NCBI GenBank assembly: GCA_947569225.1
Contig: CANORX010000050.1
Location: 1-6,905, forward strand
Direction: 5' to 3'
Length of the DNA stretch: 6,905 nt
From: an uncultured Clostridia bacterium
GTDB lineage: Bacteria; Bacillota_I; Bacilli_A; RF39; UBA660
Shown piece after piece: positions 5,078-6,905 of the stretch; position 1 is the stretch's first letter, and each line of letters opens with the position of its first letter. The position numbers were made by a program, and so were the translations under genes. The notes beneath the pieces are model-generated. The model had not been told where the DNA came from and did not search any database. It worked only from the letters and a program-made list of their open reading frames with translations.

Positions 5078-5106
5078 TTTACATTTTGAATAAAATATGA
5101 TATATA
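5078..5106 (+). promoter_or_regulatory. Promoter of the structured RNA upstream of the repeat-protein gene
   Basis: TTTACA (5078-5083), a 17-nt spacer and TATATA (5101-5106) with an extended TGA (5098-5100). An almost pure A/T stretch at about 5050-5077 could act as an UP element. The predicted start is near 5113. The -10 is uncertain by a few bases because of the alternating TA run. Confidence 0.7.
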
Positions 5107-5112
5107 TATTAT

Positions 5113-5212
5113 GTAAATATTGTGTTCCTTAGCGAACGTACCAGCAAGCCCGATTGATTGTGGCTTTAATAGCTATATATAGATATCATATTAAAAATGG
5201 TATCTATTTTTT
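5113..5212 (+). ncRNA. Orphan structured RNA, about 100 nt (small RNA or leader/riboswitch candidate)
   Basis: This non-coding stretch lies between two terminators and has its own promoter. Hairpin 1 is TGTGTTC (5121-5127) with GAACGTA (5134-5140) and the loop CTTAGC. Hairpin 2 is AAGCC (5146-5150) with GGCTT (5162-5166), with an outer AGC (5143-5145)/GCT (5172-5174) helix and a one-sided bulge. Hairpin 3 is the terminator at 5179-5212. TAGC in loop 1 (5130-5133) could pair with GCTA (5172-5175) as a pseudoknot that competes with the outer helix of hairpin 2. The segment 5121-5166 is about half G+C, while its flanks are nearly all A/T, a classic sign of structured RNA in AT-rich genomes. I cannot match it to a known class (not a T-box, SRP RNA, tmRNA or a riboswitch I recognise). 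Since no good promoter lies between it and the gene at 5246, it may be a cis leader. Confidence 0.6.
5179..5212 (+). terminator. Strong intrinsic terminator ending the structured RNA
   Basis: An 11-bp stem with one G-U pair (5179-5189 with 5197-5207) encloses a 7-nt A/T loop, and six T residues (5207-5212) follow. No coding gene precedes it after the rplL terminator. ATAGATA recurs just downstream (5216-5222) and could pair with the right arm TATCTAT (5201-5207) as an alternative hairpin. Confidence 0.85.
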
Positions 5213-5245
5213 CTAATAGATATGTGAGATTTAATAGGAGAGTTT

Positions 5246-5719
5246 ATGAAAGATAAAGTAATAGAGATTCTTATGATGCCTAAGAGTGAGGAGAGTATAC
5301 GTATGCTTTGTGATAATTTTGGGGTTAGAGAGTTTCAAGCAAATAAAATTATTGATGAGTATAAAAAGATTTATGATATGGAAGTAAGTATGTTAGAGAG
5401 TGGTGTGGATACTTCTAATTTTGCTCGTGAGAAACAAGTTATTATTAAAGGTTTAACTAGTGGAGAATTTAGTAAACCTGAGGTGATAAAGAATGATTTT
5501 AGAAATGAAGTTATTAATATTTTACAAGCACCTGTTAGTGAAGAAAATATTATGTATTTGAGTAAGTTATGTAATTTGAGTTTAGAAAATTCTAAGATAT
5601 ATATTACTAATTATCAAACACTTGTTAATAATGAAAAGATATTGATTTCTAGAGGCGAAGATGCAAGTAGTATGACTAATCAAAAGATGGATATTATAAG
5701 CAAGTTGTCTGATTTATAA
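5246..5719 (+). CDS. Unrecognised helical protein with two 84-residue tandem repeats
   Basis: I do not recognise this family. The 157 residues consist of two copies of one unit, aligned without gaps at an offset of 84. Copy 1 is residues 2-70 and copy 2 is 86-154. About 20 of 69 aligned positions are identical, including VI-x-IL-xx-P-x-SEE-x-I-xx-L (V5 to L21, V89 to L105), Y39/Y123, E46/E130, G53-x-D55-x-S57 against G137-x-D139-x-S141, and K63-xx-II-xx-L70 against K147 to L154. The copies look wholly alpha-helical and hydrophilic, without a signal peptide or membrane span, so it is probably cytosolic. AGGAGAG (5236-5242) precedes the ATG at a short distance. It lies directly behind the structured RNA and its terminator and is probably co-transcribed with the methyltransferase 23 nt downstream. 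Function cannot be inferred. Confidence 0.85.
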   Translation: MKDKVIEILMMPKSEESIRMLCDNFGVREFQANKIIDEYKKIYDMEVSMLESGVDTSNFAREKQVIIKGLTSGEFSKPEVIKNDFRNEVINILQAPVSEENIMYLSKLCNLSLENSKIYITNYQTLVNNEKILISRGEDASSMTNQKMDIISKLSDL

Positions 5720-5742
5720 GTTGTGAAAGGAAGTAGATAGAA

Positions 5743-6333
5743 ATGGAACATTATTTTACTAATAATCAAAATTTGAAGAGTGAGATTAGGAAAATTAATT
5801 ATACTTTTGAGTCTACTTCTTTTGTTTTTTATTCAGATTTAGGAGTTTTTAGTAAAGATAAGATAGATTATGGTTCTAGATTATTATTAGAAAGTTATTT
5901 AGATTGTAATTTAGTTAAAAGACGTGTTCTTGATATGGGATGTGGATATGGTTTGATAGGGATAGTTATTTCTAAAATGACAGATAGTTTTGTAACACTT
6001 GTAGATGTTAATAAAAGGGCTTTACATTTGGCTAGTAGAAATATAGTAGAGAATAATGTTAAGTGTGAGACTTTTCTTAGTGATGTTTATAGTGAAGTTA
6101 CAGATAAGTATGATGTTATTATCACTAATCCACCTATAAGGGCAGGTAAGGAATGTGTTTTAAATATACTTAAAAATGCTAGAGATTATCTTAACTATGA
6201 TGGGGAATTATGGTATGTTATTAGAAAAGATCAGGGTGTTAAAAGTATTAATAAATTATTAGAAAATTATTATAAATTAGATATAATTGCAAAAAGTAAA
6301 GGATTTTATGTGATAAAGGCTAAAATTAATTGA
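5743..6333 (+). CDS. ybxB: RsmC-like class I SAM-dependent rRNA methyltransferase (YbxB type)
   Basis: This is a single-domain relative of RsmC, which forms N2-methylguanosine at G1207 of 16S rRNA. The single-domain form beside rpoB is the YbxB type of Gram-positives. Visible motifs are the entry segment GVFSKDKIDYGSRLLLE (34-50), SAM motif I VLDMGCGYGLIG (62-73), the acidic ribose-binding loop LVDVN (86-90), SDVY (113-116) as the likely adenine-site region, and the catalytic NPPIRAGK (129-136), where NPP is the N-methyltransferase motif IV. The 196 residues match the short family. The ATG has GAAAGGAAG (5725-5733) upstream and lies 23 nt from the repeat-protein gene. The stop codon is TGA, and the rpoB -35 box overlaps it. 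The exact rRNA target is inferred from the family. Confidence 0.92.
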   Translation: MEHYFTNNQNLKSEIRKINYTFESTSFVFYSDLGVFSKDKIDYGSRLLLESYLDCNLVKRRVLDMGCGYGLIGIVISKMTDSFVTLVDVNKRALHLASRNIVENNVKCETFLSDVYSEVTDKYDVIITNPPIRAGKECVLNILKNARDYLNYDGELWYVIRKDQGVKSINKLLENYYKLDIIAKSKGFYVIKAKIN

Positions 6334-6358
6334 CTTCTTTACAAAAGTTTGATAAAAT
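6330..6358 (+). promoter_or_regulatory. Promoter of rpoB, overlapping the methyltransferase stop codon
   Basis: TTGACT (6330-6335), a 17-nt spacer and TAAAAT (6353-6358) with an extended TGA (6350-6352). The -35 box overlaps the TGA stop at 6331-6333. The predicted start near 6365 gives a leader of about 65 nt before rpoB. That leader is T-rich and shows only weak pairing potential (AAACTG 6362-6367 with CAGTTT 6388-6393, partly upstream of the predicted start). Confidence 0.8.
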
Positions 6359-6429
6359 TATAAACTGCGATACATATAAATTTTTTACAGTTTGATGTGT
6401 TTTAAATCTAAGGGATTGGGGTGACTATT

Positions 6430-6905
6430 TTGGCTTACAAAGTTAAAAAATTTGGAGACCATAGAGAAAGAAGAGATTTCTCAAAATTAAAGAATAAGTT
6501 TGAACTTTCGAATCTGCTTGAAGTTCAAAGGGATTCTTTTCAAAAGTTTTTGGATCAAGGGATAAGAGAGGTATTTGATGATATTTTTCCAGTTGAGAGT
6601 TTTAGCGGTAGTGAAACTTTGGAATTTGGAGAATATACTTTAGATACACCAAGGTATACTGTTAATGAAGCACGTGAAAGACGTGTTACTTATGCTGCTC
6701 CTTTAAAGGTTAAGGCTAGGTTATTTATTAATGAGACTGGTGAAGTTAAAGAGCAAGAAGTCTTTTTAGGAGATATTCCTCTTATGACGGAGAATGCTTC
6801 ATTTATTGTTAATGGAGTAGAGAGAGTTATTAACTGTCAGTTAGTTCGTTCTCCTAGTATCTATTTTAAACGTGAGATAGATAAGAATGGACGTAATATT
6901 ATTAC
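6430..6905 (+). CDS. rpoB: DNA-directed RNA polymerase subunit beta, N-terminal part (cut by window end)
   Basis: The frame is open to the end of the window (158 codons plus two bases) and encodes the start of the beta subunit. Conserved stretches are ELSNLLEVQRDSFQKFLDQG (25-44), VTYAAPLKVKARL (86-98), GEVKEQEVFLGDIPLMT (104-120) and FIVNGVERVI (125-134) with QLVRSP (137-142). The start is taken as TTG at 6430: GGGGTGA (6418-6424) is 5 nt upstream, and MAYKVKKFGDHRERR then aligns without gaps to the N-terminus of Bacilli RpoB. GTG at 6421, with AAGGGA at 6410-6415, is a possible alternative that adds three residues. The usual IVSQL reads INCQL at 134-138, so the equivalents of E. coli V146 and S147 are Asn and Cys. 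It has its own promoter at 6330-6358 in addition to possible read-through from the methyltransferase gene. Confidence 0.96.
   Translation, partial: MAYKVKKFGDHRERRDFSKLKNKFELSNLLEVQRDSFQKFLDQGIREVFDDIFPVESFSGSETLEFGEYTLDTPRYTVNEARERRVTYAAPLKVKARLFINETGEVKEQEVFLGDIPLMTENASFIVNGVERVINCQLVRSPSIYFKREIDKNGRNII

Noticed and set aside
5120..5182. A 20-codon open frame (TTG start) within the structured RNA, possible leader peptide
   Set aside because: No SD precedes it, the start is only a few bases from the predicted transcript end, and the GC-rich hairpins explain the sequence better.
6362..6393. AAACTG/CAGTTT inverted repeat in the rpoB leader as a regulatory hairpin or Lacto-rpoB-like element
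   Set aside because: The left arm straddles the predicted transcription start, the 20-nt loop is A/T only, and I could not match it to any known rpoB leader.
1..6905. Mycoplasma-type TGA-tryptophan code, tRNA genes, CRISPR arrays or insertion sequences
   Set aside because: TGA is used as a stop, conserved tryptophans are TGG, and no tRNA cloverleaf, repeat-spacer array, transposase or terminal inverted repeats were found.

Overview
The window is a strongly AT-rich stretch of a bacterial chromosome carrying the transcription/translation core locus secE-nusG-rplK-rplA-rplJ-rplL-(RsmC-like methyltransferase)-rpoB. All supported genes are on the + strand. The strong AGGAGG-type ribosome binding sites, sigma-A-like promoters (mostly with an extended TG -10), U-tract terminators, a Gram-positive-type L10 leader and an RsmC-like (YbxB-type) methyltransferase just before rpoB all point to a low-GC Bacillota lineage, Bacilli or near-Tenericutes in character. 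TGA acts as a stop (the methyltransferase ends with it) and conserved tryptophans are TGG, so the Mycoplasma recoding of TGA is not used. The species cannot be named from the sequence.

Layout: 1-60 is the C-terminal end of secE. It is followed by nusG (61-600) and an unrecognised 219-residue protein (609-1268), and this operon ends at a terminator that overlaps the last stop codon. Two small transcription units then interrupt the usual nusG-rplK neighbourhood. The first is a degenerate-looking protein-kinase-fold gene (1336-2124) with its own promoter and terminator. The second is a 74-residue single-span, cysteine-containing protein (2232-2456) with its own promoter. The L11-L1 operon (rplK 2632-3222, rplA 3280-3972) follows behind a structured leader with a plausible L1-binding motif. 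The L10-L12 operon (rplJ 4122-4625, rplL 4625-4996) has its own promoter, a well-formed L10 leader and an overlapping attenuator-type terminator, and it ends at a strong terminator at 5004-5028.

Between rplL and the methyltransferase lies a second insertion. A promoter at 5078-5106 drives a compact, unusually GC-rich structured RNA of about 100 nt that ends at a strong terminator (5179-5212). Only about 30 nt further on is a gene for a helical protein made of two copies of an 84-residue repeat (5246-5719). The methyltransferase (5743-6333) follows, and then rpoB (from 6430, cut by the window end) with its own promoter overlapping the methyltransferase stop codon.

The core genes supply the SecE translocase subunit, an RNA polymerase elongation factor, four large-subunit proteins of the L1 and L11/L10/L12 stalks, a probable rRNA methyltransferase and the RNA polymerase beta subunit. 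The most interesting parts are the accessory insertions: the orphan structured RNA upstream of the duplicated helical protein, the kinase-like gene, the cysteine membrane peptide, an L11 with a roughly 55-residue acidic tail, and natural substitutions in RpoB and L11 at known antibiotic-contact regions.
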